A DNA stretch of 64,000 nucleotides from Patiria miniata (lineage: Eukaryota > Echinodermata > Asteroidea > Valvatida > Asterinidae), in NCBI RefSeq assembly GCF_015706575.1, contig NW_024037070.1, forward strand, positions 987,874-1,051,873. The letters are read 5' to 3'. Made by a program: the position numbers and the translations under genes. The notes beneath the pieces were generated by a model. It saw only the letters and a list, made by a program, of their open reading frames with translations, had not been told where the DNA came from and searched no databases. This document shows, piece after piece, positions 34,245 through 45,974 of the stretch (position 1 is the stretch's first letter; each line of letters starts with the position of its first letter).

Positions 34245-34789
34245 CTGCAATTTAACACAATCACACATTAAAATGACAAATCACCACAATAAAAAGAACT
34301 ACGTAAATAAAAGAGGACTTCAAAGGCTGTATTTCAAATTTGCTAATAATCAGCAAAGTAACAGGGAAGTGAAAAAAAAGAGTAAAATTTTGAACTAATT
34401 TGACCATATATTATGATGCCTACATGTTCGTCATATTGATTGAAACTAGAACAGCGAAGCCGCCATGGCTCGCTGTCCAAGGCAGGAAGGGAGGCTGAAG
34501 GTAGGGTTGGGGATGGGCATGATGGAAGGCGATCAGGATTCTTGTTGATGTGCCTAGGTGTAGGGGTCAGTTTTTAAATGTCAACATAAAACGTCAACAG
34601 ATTACCTAATAAATACATGTGTATATAGGTTAGCCGTCACTGTATTATGGGGGAGTTTTCCATTGTTAGGGTAATTAGGACCCAGTTGTGGATTTTTGCA
34701 GCCTAACAGTGTCTTCTGCTCCCCATACTTGTATTACCATGGGAAAACTCTTGTGTAGTCGCCACAAATGCAGAACAAGAATGGGTATA

Positions 34790-35560
34790 CATGTACATGT
34801 AGACACAGCACCATCACCACCTCCCCCAAACCTTACCCCATCCCAAAACCTTACCCCATCCCCAACCCGCCCCTCCCCCACCCAACCCCCTACCCACACC
34901 CATTCCATCCTCCCCTAACCATTCCCACCCCATCACCTACACATCCCAACCCCACCCAAACTCCAATCCCTATCTCCTTCCCCCTCCCCTAACCCCTATC
35001 CTCCCCTACCCCAACCCCCTACACCCACCTACCCTATCTGTCCTTACCCAACCTACACATCCCCACCCTAACCCTTACTCGAATTCCAATATCCCGCCCA
35101 CCCCATTCCCCCACCCATACATCCCCACCTGACCCCATGCAACCCCTACTCTGATCCCTATATACTGCCCCCTCCCCTTATCCAACCCCTACAACAACCC
35201 ATCCCTACCCATCCCAACACATCCCCAACCCAACCCCTACTCCGATCCTATATCCCGCCCCCTGCCCAACCCCCTCCTAACCCAACCCCCTCCTAACCCA
35301 ACCCCTACATCCATGCCCATCCTCTCCCTACCTGTCTCCCCCTACCTGTCTCTCCCTACCTGTTCTCACCCCACCCCTACAAATCCCCACCCCACCCAAA
35401 CCCAGTATTCCAACCCCTCTCCCCACCCCAACCCACCCCGCCCCACCCATCCGAGCTCCCCTACTCATCCTACTCACACAAACCCTAACTCCAACCCTAT
35501 CCCCCAACCCACCCCACCCCACCCTCCCCCACCCCATCCCTAATCCAACCCCATAAACTA
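34790..35560. repeat. C-rich low-complexity tract (CCCCACCC/CCCTAACCC)
   Basis: About 770 bases almost wholly made of CCCCANCC, CCCTAACCC and CCCTACC words on the plus strand. The complement has many runs of three or four G, so it could form G-quadruplexes. The long proline-rich open readings here result from composition, not selection. ACATGTACATG lies at both edges (34790, 35625). Confidence 0.85.
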
Positions 35561-35772
35561 AAAGATCAAACCAGAAGCTCATGCACATCCCCAAAATGCA
35601 TAATGTACATGCATACCAGTATACATGTACATGTAACAATTAAAAACTTTAACATTTCCTTGAATTAAAGTTCCTCAATAAAATCATAAAATTTACTGCA
35701 ATGATATGAACCTAACTGAAGTTATAGAGATGATACATGACAACTACATTTAATTTTTTTCCCCAAGTTAAC

Positions 35773-36200
35773 TAGAACCAAAAACTTCAACATTTTTATC
35801 TGAATGCGGACGGCCGGGCGGCCGGGCGGACGGACGGACGCCCGGACAGACGGACAGAAATTGGTATTACATAGGCTCGCATCTGCTTCGCAGCTCGCCA
35901 AAAATGATTGGTTTGATGACGTCACAGCATTTGGACTCCCAAGATTAACATTAAACCGGATATTATTGTCTGTGATACGAACATAGTCATTAAACACTGA
36001 TCAAAACGAAGGATTAAAAAAGAATACTGATCATTTTAAATTTCTCTCCATAACTTCCGGTCTGATGACGTCACGATTCTAAAATGTGCGGTTGTTCAAA
36101 GGATATCTAGGGCAATTTGGTAAAATTATGACGAAAAGGTATAAATTTAAACAATTAAATGTCATTGATGCGCCACTAGAGGGCGACCTTAAAGACGATT
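35773..36200 (-). mobile_element. Helentron-like element subfamily 2, fragment
   Basis: CTAG at about 35773-35776 preceded by A, followed by a GGACGG/GGGCGG-rich patch (35806-35865), then TTTGATGACGTCACAGCATT and CTTCCGGTCTGATGACGTCA and GCGCCACTAGAGGGCG, as in the copy at 9527-11001. The 3' hairpin is lost. Confidence 0.6.
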
Positions 36201-36418
36201 TTTTCCCCACTTTTCTCCAAACCAGGGGGGGGGGGGTGGTGGTATTTACCCACCCCAATATTTTCAGAGTGCCCTTTTTTTTACTTACGAAATAAAAGAA
36301 GATTGATCAGCGTAATGTCATTTATAAGTAAGGTCGTATCATAATTACTCGGAACTATGGCAATAATGTATAATAAATATATTATACATAAGATGGAATT
36401 TTGCGTCGGGGTGATGAT

Positions 36419-36648
36419 CAAATTAGGTTTTTGCCCTAGTTAACGCGGTACCCGCTGCTATGTACATCAGATTCGAACCAGCCAACCGATCCCATTTGCT
36501 CGGTGGTCGAGTGGTAAGACGTCTGCACTAGAAAGCAGGAGGTCGTGGGTTTGAGTCCCACCCGAGTGATTTTTTTCAACTTTCACTTGGGAGGTAACAC
36601 ACTGAGTATACAGTGTTTATACATCGTGAAGGGCAAAAACCTAATTTG
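36419..36648. mobile_element. MITE with perfect 19-base TIRs carrying a tRNA-like sequence
   Basis: CAAATTAGGTTTTTGCCCT (36419-36437) and its exact complement (36630-36648) enclose a 230-base element. A tRNA-like sequence lies inside on the plus strand. No clear target duplication. Confidence 0.75.
36498..36567 (+). tRNA. tRNA-like sequence (probably a tRNA-derived SINE head or pseudogene)
   Basis: A-box-like TGGTCGAGTGG at 36504-36514, B-box-like GGTTTGAGTCC at 36548-36558, a T arm GTGGG/CCCAC, a CTAGAAA loop that would give a Ser AGA anticodon, and a T-run terminator at 36570-36576. The acceptor stem pairs poorly and the anticodon stem is distorted, so a functional tRNA is unlikely; an internal pol III promoter may remain. 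Confidence 0.5.
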
Positions 36649-37478
36649 AAATATATTATAATCGTTGCATGACATGATTCGAACAAGGCCTCATAAAAAA
36701 ACACGCCCTCTATCGGGCACGTATAAAGCAAGTAGGTCAGGTCACTTTTCTTTGCTGCGAAGTTTAAATACAGATAGGTATGCACATGTACATACTCAAT
36801 TACGTATTAGCAGGCATACGTAATACGTCATTACTGGGTTGAAATAATGCCCCAAAAGCGAAAGCGAAAGCGAAAGCGGGATGAGGAGCTGAAACTGTAA
36901 GCCACCAAGTGCTGGAATCTCGGGACATTTTTTAAGTAAGTAATTTAAAGAATAAAAAAATATATATCCTCTATGGATGCATACCTGCAAATAAACTCCC
37001 ATAGACACTAGTGCTAAATGCCCATACTTAAAAATTCTTTTAAAAATACTCAAAACTCTCACAGGTATTCAAGCTGCACAGAAAAATGATAATCAACATG
37101 TCATCTTTCGTTTTCTTTTCAATTTTTGGTGGGTTGACCATTGACTTTTCGAGATATTTTCACCCAAAGAAGACGACCCCTATTTTCCCCAAAGCGGAAA
37201 AGTAGCCATCTTGAAAAACGATCCCTCCACAACACGGCAAAATAGCGCCACTTTCGAGCCCAATAGCATCCAAAATGCTCAGAATTGGAAGCCCCAAGTC
37301 CGGGCCAGAGGTTCATTACCATATCTCTTCAATTCCCCAATTTTACGGCACTCAGAACTCTCTAATATAGAATATTTTGAGGGTATAACTTTTATTCATG
37401 AGCTTGGCGGATCGATTTACCGGTGTGCACCCCTATAGCTTTAATAATATAATGTCATTCATGCTGGTGGCCTTAGTG

Positions 37479-37968
37479 CAGAGTTGTAACCAAGTTATTT
37501 TTTTCCAAGTCAAGTCAAGTCCCAAGTCAAATTTAAGCAAGTCAAGTCAAGTCAAGTCCCAAGTCAATATTTTTCAAGTCAAGTCAAGTCTCGAGTCATT
37601 TAAAAAAAAAATATATATATGAGATGCACATACTACATAGTACGTACAGGAACCAGTTTATGTGTTCGACGACAGAGCTGGAGTAGAGATGGGAATGTGT
37701 TTATAAAAGCGTGCATCATGAAAGGAAATTAAAAAAAAATATCATGTATATCTGCATTCTTTTCAACCGCACAATGCCCAGAGCTTTTTTTTTTTTTTTT
37801 TACTTTAAGAAACGTGTTAATGTCAGCAAGACAAACTTATTCGAGTCAAGTCAAGTCACAAGTCATACTTTTTCAAGTCTCAAGTCATTTTTCCCCAAGT
37901 CAAGTCAAGTCTCAAGTAAAAAAAATAGCGACTCGAGTCCAAGTCAGCAACTCGAGTCAACAACACTG
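37479..37968. mobile_element. hAT-like MITE with AAGTC-rich interior
   Basis: Starts CAGAGTTGTAACCAAG and ends GAGTCAACAACACTG. Flanks CCTTAGTG and CCTAAGGG match at 6 of 8 positions, consistent with an old 8-base duplication. The interior is made of CAAGTCAAGTC-type repeats at both sides. Confidence 0.65.
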
Positions 37969-37974
37969 CCTAAG

Positions 37975-38656
37975 GGCCCTGTCACACTTCTGCGTATCCT
38001 AATTCCTTATGAGTTGCGCATTGACATTTTTTTCATACACAGTCGTACGCACAATACGCACCTCATATGCATCTGTATCGTTTTGTGTAGGTTTTATGTA
38101 CGCAGATATACGCATGGTACGGCCCAGTACGCAGGATAGTTTTGGGCATGCACAAAACTACGCTGCGTACACTGTTGCGCAGGTCATAAGTAATAAATAC
38201 GCAGCGCATCGGTCGAGTGCAGTACGAGTCCGCTATGTGTTCGTGACGCACCCCGTCAGCATATGAGCTGCCTGTATTGGACGTATACATAGCGTACTTG
38301 CAGCGCAGATGCAACGCACGCTGAACGGCGAGCGGCGGAAATGCGGCGGGAATATGCTCAGAAGTGCGTCAAGCATGCGGTCGGCATAAGTCGGGTGCGT
38401 CCGGAATACGCTCGGCATGTGCACTGCATACTGACCTATTCGCAGCCCGAAAAATAATGTTGTGCACTGCATACGCAACTCATACGCATCTCATACGCAA
38501 TGGATGCGCTTAATTCGTTACTTGTACGGTAGATGTGCGTCGCACATAAGTCAAAGTGATCAAAACATTTCGACGTTAATTGAGCGTACGGCTGCGTATT
38601 GAAAATTTTTGATAAGGAACTCATAAGGAATTAGGATACGCAAAGGTATTACAGGG
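37975..38656. mobile_element. TIR element with ATACGCA/TGCGTAT-rich interior
   Basis: 37991-38015 and 38618-38642 are exact 25-base complements (TGCGTATCCTAATTCCTTAT...). The repeat extends imperfectly to GGGCCCTGTCACAC on the left and GTATTACAGGGGC on the right. The interior is dense in TACGCA/TGCGTA words. It starts a few bases after the preceding MITE. No transposase; superfamily unknown. Confidence 0.7.
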
Positions 38657-39137
38657 GCTTTAGTGTGCCCTCACTGGAAATTGTAGTGCCCCCTGTGCCC
38701 CTACTGAACTATGTTTGTGCCCCCTGTGCCCTAATGTAAGTGCCCCCAGTTCCCTAACTAAAAAATATAAGTGCCTTCACTGGAAATATTAGTGCCCCCT
38801 GTTCCCTCACTGAAAAATGTTGGTTCCCCCTGAAAACTTTGAGTGCCTCCTGTGCCCCCATTGAATAATATAAGTGCCCCTGTGTCCCTACTGAACTATG
38901 TTTGTTCCCCCTGTGCCCTAATGTTAGTGCCTCCAATGCCCCCACTGAAAAATATTAGTGCCCTCACTGGAAATATTACTGGCCGGCCCCTGTGCCCCCA
39001 TTGAAAAATATTTGTGCCCCCTGTGCACTCACTGAAAAATGTTGGTGCCCTCTGAAAACTTTAAGTGCCCCCTGTGCCCCAACTGATTTATGTTTGTGCC
39101 CCCTGTGCCCTGTTAGTTCCCTAACTGAAAAATATTA

Positions 39138-39173
<36 letters not shown>

Positions 39174-39255
39174 TGCTGTGCCCTCACTAAAAAATGTTGG
39201 TGCCCCCTGAAAACTTTTAGTGCCCCCATTGAAAAATATAAGTGCCCCTACGGAA
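38650..39255. repeat. Minisatellite (GTGCCCCCTGTGCCC...) with a 32-C run
   Basis: Imperfect units of about 30-40 bases of the form AGTGCCCCCTGTGCCC, then -ACTGAAAAATATT-. An uninterrupted run of 32 C lies at 39141-39172. Confidence 0.9.
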
Positions 39256-39259
39256 CTAT

Positions 39260-40089
39260 TTTAGAGTACATAGCTGGTCATTCCAAGCTGTAAAAACAAT
39301 ATGGATATAAATTATATGCTGCTTCAAATCCAATGTTTGGAGAGGGCTGAATTCAAGCAATCATTGTTCAAAATAATAAAAATAGAGTTGCTAAAAAGTA
39401 CATGAATTGTTTGTTTTGTAACAGAAATATTAAGTTTCTTTTGTGCAATGTAATGTTAATGAAATAATTTCTTTTAGTGTGCTCGACATGTAAATATCAG
39501 ATTATGCTTTGTTTATCGATTTTGAGAAAAATTGTTGCAGCAGGGAGTGTTTTGTGTTGGTTTAATTTTGTGGTAATTTTCTCTACCCGAACTACACGGC
39601 CTAAGATGTATGAAAGTGCTAGGCCTTCAGAAGATGCAATTATTTAAAAAGTCACTCCCGAATCTCGGGCATATAATTTGATGAGTCAGGATCAAGGTTG
39701 GTGTTAACATGCACTCTCCGAAAATTTCAAACTTCTTTCCTGATGGAACCCTGTATGTAAAGAATATAATGCCCTGTAACAAATAAATTTGCATGTTTGC
39801 ATTGGCAGGCCGTACAACAGTTTTAAAAAGTGGTTTTTTTTTTCATAGCACGCTCCAGTTCAAAAGTTTTGAGCGAAACATTATAAATATTCATATCTAG
39901 TGACATACGGGGTACCATATATTGGTGTATGCTAATCACACATTTTGTACTAGCCTGTGTCATGGACAGATCCTTGCGCGATAATCATGACTGGTCTTGG
40001 ACATGCGGGTGACTGGCACAATGATGGGCCTTTGTTGGTAACCGCAGTGCGCAATTAACGCCTCGCTGGCTTGTACAATAAAAGGGTGT
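39260..40089. other. Intronic sequence, no gene seen
   Basis: AT-rich intron with no exon, no terminal repeats and no recognisable coding similarity. Confidence 0.5.
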
Positions 40090-40277
40090 CAGTGGCGTAG
40101 CCAGGAATTTTTCAGTGGGGGGGGGGGGGGGGGGGGGGGGGGCGCTGGGGGATGGAACATTTCCTGGGGGGCGTCATGTACATCAATGATAATTTTTTTA
40201 GAAACTCAAAATCTCAGGGGGGGGGGGGCGACAAGGTTTCATGGGGGGGCTGTCGCCCCCACGTGGCTACGCCACTG
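40090..40277. mobile_element. hAT-type MITE with perfect 8-base target duplication
   Basis: Ends CAGTGGCGTAGCCAGG and GTGGCTACGCCACTG are inverted. AAGGGTGT flanks both sides exactly (40082-40089, 40278-40285). It contains long G-runs. The 8-base duplication and CAGTGGCG end are hAT hallmarks. Confidence 0.9.
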
Positions 40278-40606
40278 AAGGGTGTACAAAACCTATGCAT
40301 TAAAAGTGGAAGAGGGGACAAAAAGGGAGAGGGGAAAATCTTAACGAAAACAAAAGCTATTCCCAACTGTATCCGGAGACAGCTAACAAGATTACGACAA
40401 CTCTGGTAACCTTAAAATGTCTGTCTTAGGTGGAATAAATGTTTTGTCCATGAATATGGAAATTCGTATGTGCAAAAAAAGCAAAAACGCAACACCATAA
40501 GAGTAATATACTGAAAACAAAGTTTAACTGCACTTAAGGGCAAATTTCAAGGATTTTATTGCATGGACCCTTTTAAACTTTTAACAAAACTATTTCAGTG
40601 CCTTAC

Positions 40607-40800
40607 CAGGTCATCTTTAGCATGCACTTCCCCATGTAGCTGAATGATGGTTTGTTGATGTGCTAGATTCTTAGTCTTGAGCAATGCAATGAGATTCATA
40701 GACTGCTGCTGATCCATCAGCGTCTTGCTGTGGTTCTCCTGGAGAGATCGCAATTTCTTCTCTTCATTGTTGAGTTGCACTTCTAGGTTCTCTAATTCCT
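40607..40800 (-). CDS. CNTRL: Centriolin exon D (coiled coil)
   Basis: 194-base exon. The acceptor is CTTTTACCAG|AGGAAT and the donor is GACCTG|GTAAGG. Its first two bases complete a Glu codon left open by exon C. It then gives ELENLEVQLNNEEKKLRSLQ and about 44 more residues ending HAKDDL. Heptad-spaced Leu/Ile with many Glu, Lys and Gln indicate alpha-helical coiled coil. It aligns with the vertebrate stretch leading to NELLKQKT, the LKRKT counterpart being at the start of exon E. A Helentron-like element ends only 42 bases upstream of the acceptor. Confidence 0.9.
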
Positions 40801-40842
40801 CTGGTAAAAGCATACATGTACACAGTGAATTAAAAATACTAA

Positions 40843-41095
40843 CTAGAGGTTCGCGTTTGTTGAGTTACAAACACAGAGTGGTCAGGCTCGTATCTATTTA
40901 TTTCATAGTACAACCTAGCCAAAGACTAACATCGTTGAAAGCAAGTTCACATCTTTTTCCATTTTCAAATTATAAGGCACTTCCAGTTTGGACCGGAAGG
41001 AAGGGTCACATGACTTCAAAATGAAGACAATTCCCCCAAAAAGCAAAATCAGATCTCTCAAAGTTGATTTTATAGTGATTTTCAAAGATGGAGGG
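40843..41095 (-). mobile_element. Helentron-like subfamily 2, 3' fragment beside a splice acceptor
   Basis: CTAG (40843-40846), then GCGTTTGT-TGAGTT-ACAAACAC hairpin and GAGTGGTCAGGC. It then shares CATCGTTGAAAGCAAGTTCA and CACTTCC-GTTT--ACC-GAAGG with 20515-20590. It is truncated near 41095. Confidence 0.7.
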
Positions 41096-41269
41096 AGGGA
41101 AAGATGCAGGGGGAACAAGGAGAGTGGTGATGAATGTAACAGGGTAAAGAAGAAGAAAGGGGAGGGCAAGGGCAGTGTTGTCAGTATAAAGAGAAAGGGA
41201 TGGGGAAAAAACAAAGGATGGGTAAAAACCACAGAGGTTAAGATGGAGCTGAAACAAATTAAACTTGGA

Positions 41270-41480
41270 GAGATAGAAACATTAATCGTGGCCTTGTTGG
41301 ATGTTGAGACCATGTGGTTCAACAGTCCGAAGACGCTTCATCCACACTTTCTCCCTGCTTAGACGAACTGAGTCCTTGCAACAGCCAAGGGACTCTATAC
41401 CCTGTAATGTCATATAGGAAATTGAATGGTTAGGGAGGTTGAGGTGGTGGTCGACAGGGGTGACCAGTCTCTTGGTGTTG
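41270..41480 (-). pseudogene. Penelope-like GIY-YIG endonuclease C-terminal fragment
   Basis: The minus strand reads TPVDHHLNLPNHSISYMTLQ, GIESLGCCKDSVRLSREKVW and MKRLRTVEPHGLNIQQGHD. HFNLPGHS, REK-WI-, and --P-GLN are typical of the C-terminal half of the GIY-YIG domain in Penelope-like elements. Neither the GIY-YIG motifs nor an RT are present. Confidence 0.75.
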
Positions 41481-42290
41481 ACAGTTTATCGATGACCAAA
41501 GAAGGGTCATTCTTCGTTAAGTGTCTACGTTCATGTCCCAATACTTAGACAATGGAAAATGCGTAAACATGATATGTATTTTTGTGGATTTGTGTTAATA
41601 AACACAATTCTGATTCTGAGTTTATATTGTTCTTTATTTTCTGATGTTTGATGTGGACCCCCGAAAAACCCATGTCCCGATCGTACTATCTAAAAATTCC
41701 GATCGTTATATTTATTTGGTGGAGGGGCTTTTCTTCAAGAAATTACTCTTAAACAAAAGGCCTTTATCACTTAAATCTATTCAATGCTTCAAAATATGGC
41801 ATTATAAACCAATTAAGTCATAAATTTTATCGTTTTTGTCGAAAAATGTTTTTCTTGAGGATTTCAGTCAGATACCGTCACGAACGTATGCAGCGCCCGC
41901 AATAGTTCATAAAAAACGAATAGAAACACTACCTCGGTCTCTGTACACGCGTGAGATACGACAGTGCATTGTGTTCAAATTTTCTCCACGTATCGTGAAT
42001 AAAAAAACACATAAAAATCGTGACTTTTAGCTAAAATACTGGTGCGTACCTTTATTCAGCGTCATCTACGAATGCTTTAAAACAAGCTTTATTTATATTT
42101 TTATTCTAAAAAAGTATTCATGAGTACGATCAGAATTGTGTAAACTTCCAAGGGCATTGGTATTCATGCTTCAAACAAACAGTAGATGGGGCTATACGAG
42201 TTTGATTTTTAATTTTGTCAGCTCCGTCACAGTCAACTCCGTCACATTTTACCGTGACGGATATCATCAATCATCAATTCGACATTTATT
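41480..42290. other. Intronic sequence, no gene seen
   Basis: AT-rich; CCGTCAC and GTGACGG words near 42220-42260. It may contain decayed Penelope-like sequence at the left, otherwise nothing recognisable. Confidence 0.4.
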
Positions 42291-42565
42291 TTCACATTGA
42301 CATCCTCGGTAACAATTCAGACAGAAAACAGTATATATATATGTATAAACAAAACATTCTTCACAGAAAGTATGTAATTAAGTGTAAATATTAAATGATG
42401 TCAACATAAAGGAAAAAGGTGAAGCACTGCTTTTGCACCTTTCCCTGGGACAGGACAAAACTTAAACAACTACACACGGACTAAGACAGGACAATAGGTT
42501 TAAGAGTGAGACCCGGTACAATGTGTAAAATAATGACTAAGCAAAGCAGAAAAAAAAAATGTTTT

Positions 42566-43838
42566 TTAAGTTAAAGTATAAGTGTTGATGATCAATTTTT
42601 TCAATTTGTTAGCAAATGAAACCACAGTAGTACACTCTTTTAAACCAATGTTGAGTTCATTCCAGTATATGACACCACGTTGAAATGGACTGTTTCTAAA
42701 AAAGGAAGTTCTATTTATTCTCACAAAAAGATCACCTTTCGATGAACTACGTGTTTCATATGAATGAACAGAAGAAGTAAATGAGAATAGATGATTAAAA
42801 ATTGGAGGGAGCATGTTGTGAGTATATTTAAACATAAGTATACCCAGTCGGTGGTGGTAGAGATCATTCAGTTTCAGAATATTAAGTTTGGCAAATAAAG
42901 GAGTGGTATGATCAAGGTAACCTGCATTATTTACAATACGAACAGCTTTGTTCTGCAACTTAAAAAGTTTGTTGGAGCCATGTACGGTTGAAGATCCCCA
43001 AAAAGAAAGTAGGCCATAATTAATTCAAGTATGAAAGAATAAAGGAATTATATAATGTTAAAAGAATATTTTTAGGTACAAAATTCTTCAGACGATTCAT
43101 AACCCCAACATTTTTAGAAATTTTACTACATAAAACATCAATGTGGCGATTCCAAGTGAGATTTTCGTCTATACAAAGTCCAAGAAATTTAGTAGTCTTG
43201 ACTTGATTGAGTACAGTACCATCAAAGCTAAGAGAAACTGTGGCCCGGTATTTATGTTGGCGTGGACAAAAAATAATGTAATTAGTCTTCAGCAAATTAA
43301 TTGATAATTTGTTCGAAATCAGCCATCTACTTATTTTAACAAGTTCAACATTAACAGTTTGGATGGCTGTATCCACATTATGGTGATTGTAAATTAAATT
43401 AGTATCATCTGCAAATAAACAGAAAGACATGACATCAGAAGATCTACAAATATCATTGATATAAATAATAAATAGTAATGGACCTAACACACTTCCTTGA
43501 GGGACTCCACAAGTGATGGACTGTTCTAAAGAGTGATGTAAATTGTAAGAAACAAACTGCCTTCTATTTGATACATAACTTCTGAACCAGTCCAAGGCCA
43601 ACCCTCGGACACCAAAATGCTCCAATTTATTTAAAAGGATATCATGGTTAACAGTGTCGAAGGCCTTGGACAGGTCCAGGAAAATACCAACAGAAAGCTG
43701 CTTGTTCTCAAAGGCATCGATGATTTTACTTAACACATCAAGTATAGCCAACTCTGTAGAGCGATTTGCTCTAAAGCCGTATTGAGATTGAGACAAGAGG
43801 CCATACTTATTAATAAATGCAATCATGCGACTGAACAC
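42566..43838 (-). pseudogene. LINE ORF2, RT core and C-terminus
   Basis: Contains SQYGFRANRSTELAI, IFLDLSKAFDTVNHDIL, CGVPQGSVLGPLLFIIYIND, FCLFADDTNLIY and TTKFLGLCIDENLTWNRHI. The catalytic FADD is intact. A stop after FILSYLN interrupts; the reading resumes with LQNKAVRIVNNAGYLDHTTP and ends with FANKLKKLIINTY, the usual Jockey-superfamily C-terminus. Confidence 0.9.
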
Positions 43839-45556
43839 AAGTTTTTCAAATTATTTGGAAAAAACAGGTAAAATAGAAATCGGTCTATAATTAGAGAACT
43901 CGCGTCTACTACCGCCTTTGTGTATGGGAACCACTTTACCAATTCGTCAGGAAAGACTCCCTTAGAAATTGACTGATTAAAGAGCAGAGCAAGTGGTATA
44001 GCTAAAGCATTCCTGGCCTTTTTAACAACAAAGGAACTCAAACCATCCCAGCCTGGGGCTTTACCATTAGGGAATTTGTTAATCACATTCACAATTTCTG
44101 CTTGCGTAACAGGATTCAAAAATATAGAATGAGAACACCTGTTTCCAAGAAAGGAAAGAAAAGAACGATCAGACAATGGAAGGTTGCTGGTTATCCTGTT
44201 TCCAATGTTTACAAAGTAATCGTTAAAATGGTTAGCAATACTATATGCATCATCAATATTTTCACCATTATGTACAAAATAAGATGGATTAGTGTTGGAC
44301 TTAGATTTATTCAATAAAGAATTAATAAGTCTCCAGGTGCCTTTGATATTATTCCTTTCACTATTAAATTTGTGGTGCAAATAATTCTTCTTAGCACGTT
44401 TTATCAAACCAGTAAGGATATTTTTATACTGAGTGTACACATGCTTAGTATGATCTGTGGGGTTGTCAAGATATTTTCTGTACAGGTAGTTTTTCCTTCT
44501 AATACAATTATATATTCCTTCAGTTAACCAAGGTGACTTGTTCCTATTGAAGCGAGTATTAATTTCTTTCTCAGGAAAATGCTTGTTGTAAAAATGAAGA
44601 ACATACTCTAGAAAATGTGAATAAAAATCATTGACACTGTCAAAATTGGTGATGAAATCCCAATTAATATCCAAAAGATCTTGAATAAAATGCTGAATAT
44701 TAGTGTCGCTGGAATCATGTCTGGACGTACTCAAATTAGACGAGGTATTTCTGGAGTAATTATTTACAACTGCAAATACGGGAAGATGATCACTTATATC
44801 AGTAAGTAAAATACCAGTTTTGTGATCTGAAAACTCATTAGTAAAAATATTATCGAGGAGCGTAGCACTATCGGGAGTAATTCTAGTAGGTTTGTTGATA
44901 AGCGGGAAAAAAGAATTGGATGACAATGTATCAATAAAATCTTTAACACTACTACTTGTATCATGAAGCAATAAATTAATGTTAAAATCACCCATAATGT
45001 ACACCCGTTTCTTGTCGCTTTGTACTCGGGCTAGTGTATCATTAAAGGAATCAGAAAAATTAGAACAACAAACATCTGGGGGTTTATACAAAATTCCGAC
45101 TATGATATTACCTCATGTAGAATTTTCAATTTCAATAAAACAAGACTCAAAGTCTTCAGTATTAGGACAAATATCTTGGCGTGTCTTATAGGTGAGATCA
45201 TTTTTTATGTAAAATGCCACGCCTCCTCCCCTTTTGTGTTGTCTACAAAAACCTTCCATGGCATAACCATTGAGTTTAACCAAGGGATCATCAATATCTT
45301 TCAACCATGTTTCAGAAACACCAATAATAGAAAAATCATCACCCAGGATATTAAGATACTGCTGAATATCAGAGATGCTGCTGGCCAAGCTACGAGCATT
45401 AATATGCAGACATTTAAAATAATCTGCTCCAGAAAAATTATCCAAGAACTGGTCTTGATCATAGTACTCACAAGCAATATCAGGAACATCTAAGTTAATA
45501 TCAGGATCTAAGTTAGGATCAACTACTGGTGTATTATCAACCATCAATGAAACCAT
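43823..45556 (-). pseudogene. LINE ORF2, endonuclease and N-terminal RT
   Basis: 45113-45556 reads HINARSLASSISDIQQYL, IIGVSETWLKD and KRGGGVAFYIKNDL, then a stop. After it, MYKPPD, YIMGDFNINLLLHD, SDHLPVFAVV and NRNKSPWLTEGIYNCIRRKN follow: an APE-type endonuclease with the visible SETW, GDFN and SDH elements. The RT begins with FPNGKAPGWDGLSSFVVKKA. A frameshift near 43945 moves the frame; in the other frame KVVPIHKGG and NYRPISILPVFSK are recognisable, then a stop. Confidence 0.88.
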
Positions 45557-45974
45557 TTAACAAGGTTGGTATAAAAATGAATTTGATAAACATGTATATC
45601 CGGGTCTCACTGCTACACAAACACATAACAATAACAAGACGCAACATGTACACACAACGATAAGACACAACAATGGGTAGATGACTAAGTAGGGACGTGA
45701 CTAATTGTGAAATAACTTGTCATTACAAAGAAGAGCATTCGCAAAATGATTTGTAGAGGCAATACCTAAAAAGCAAGATATTTCAAAACACGCAGAGGCT
45801 GGTTTGTTCCTTCCAAGGGGGAAAATCATTATTATCAACAATGATAATAAAGCAAAATATTTTGGGTGTCACAATACCAACCTCTCAAATCTTAAGGCAT
45901 GAAATACAAATGTAACTCATCCATTATCCATTATGGAGTTATCAGTGGCAGTGACCGTCAGTCCTGTGGCTTAT

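Noticed and set aside
34688-35543. Long proline/threonine-rich open readings
   Set aside because: They come from the C-rich tract itself; no domain, splice or start context.
36498-36567. Functional serine tRNA gene
   Set aside because: Acceptor and anticodon stems do not pair properly and it lies within a MITE; kept only as tRNA-like.
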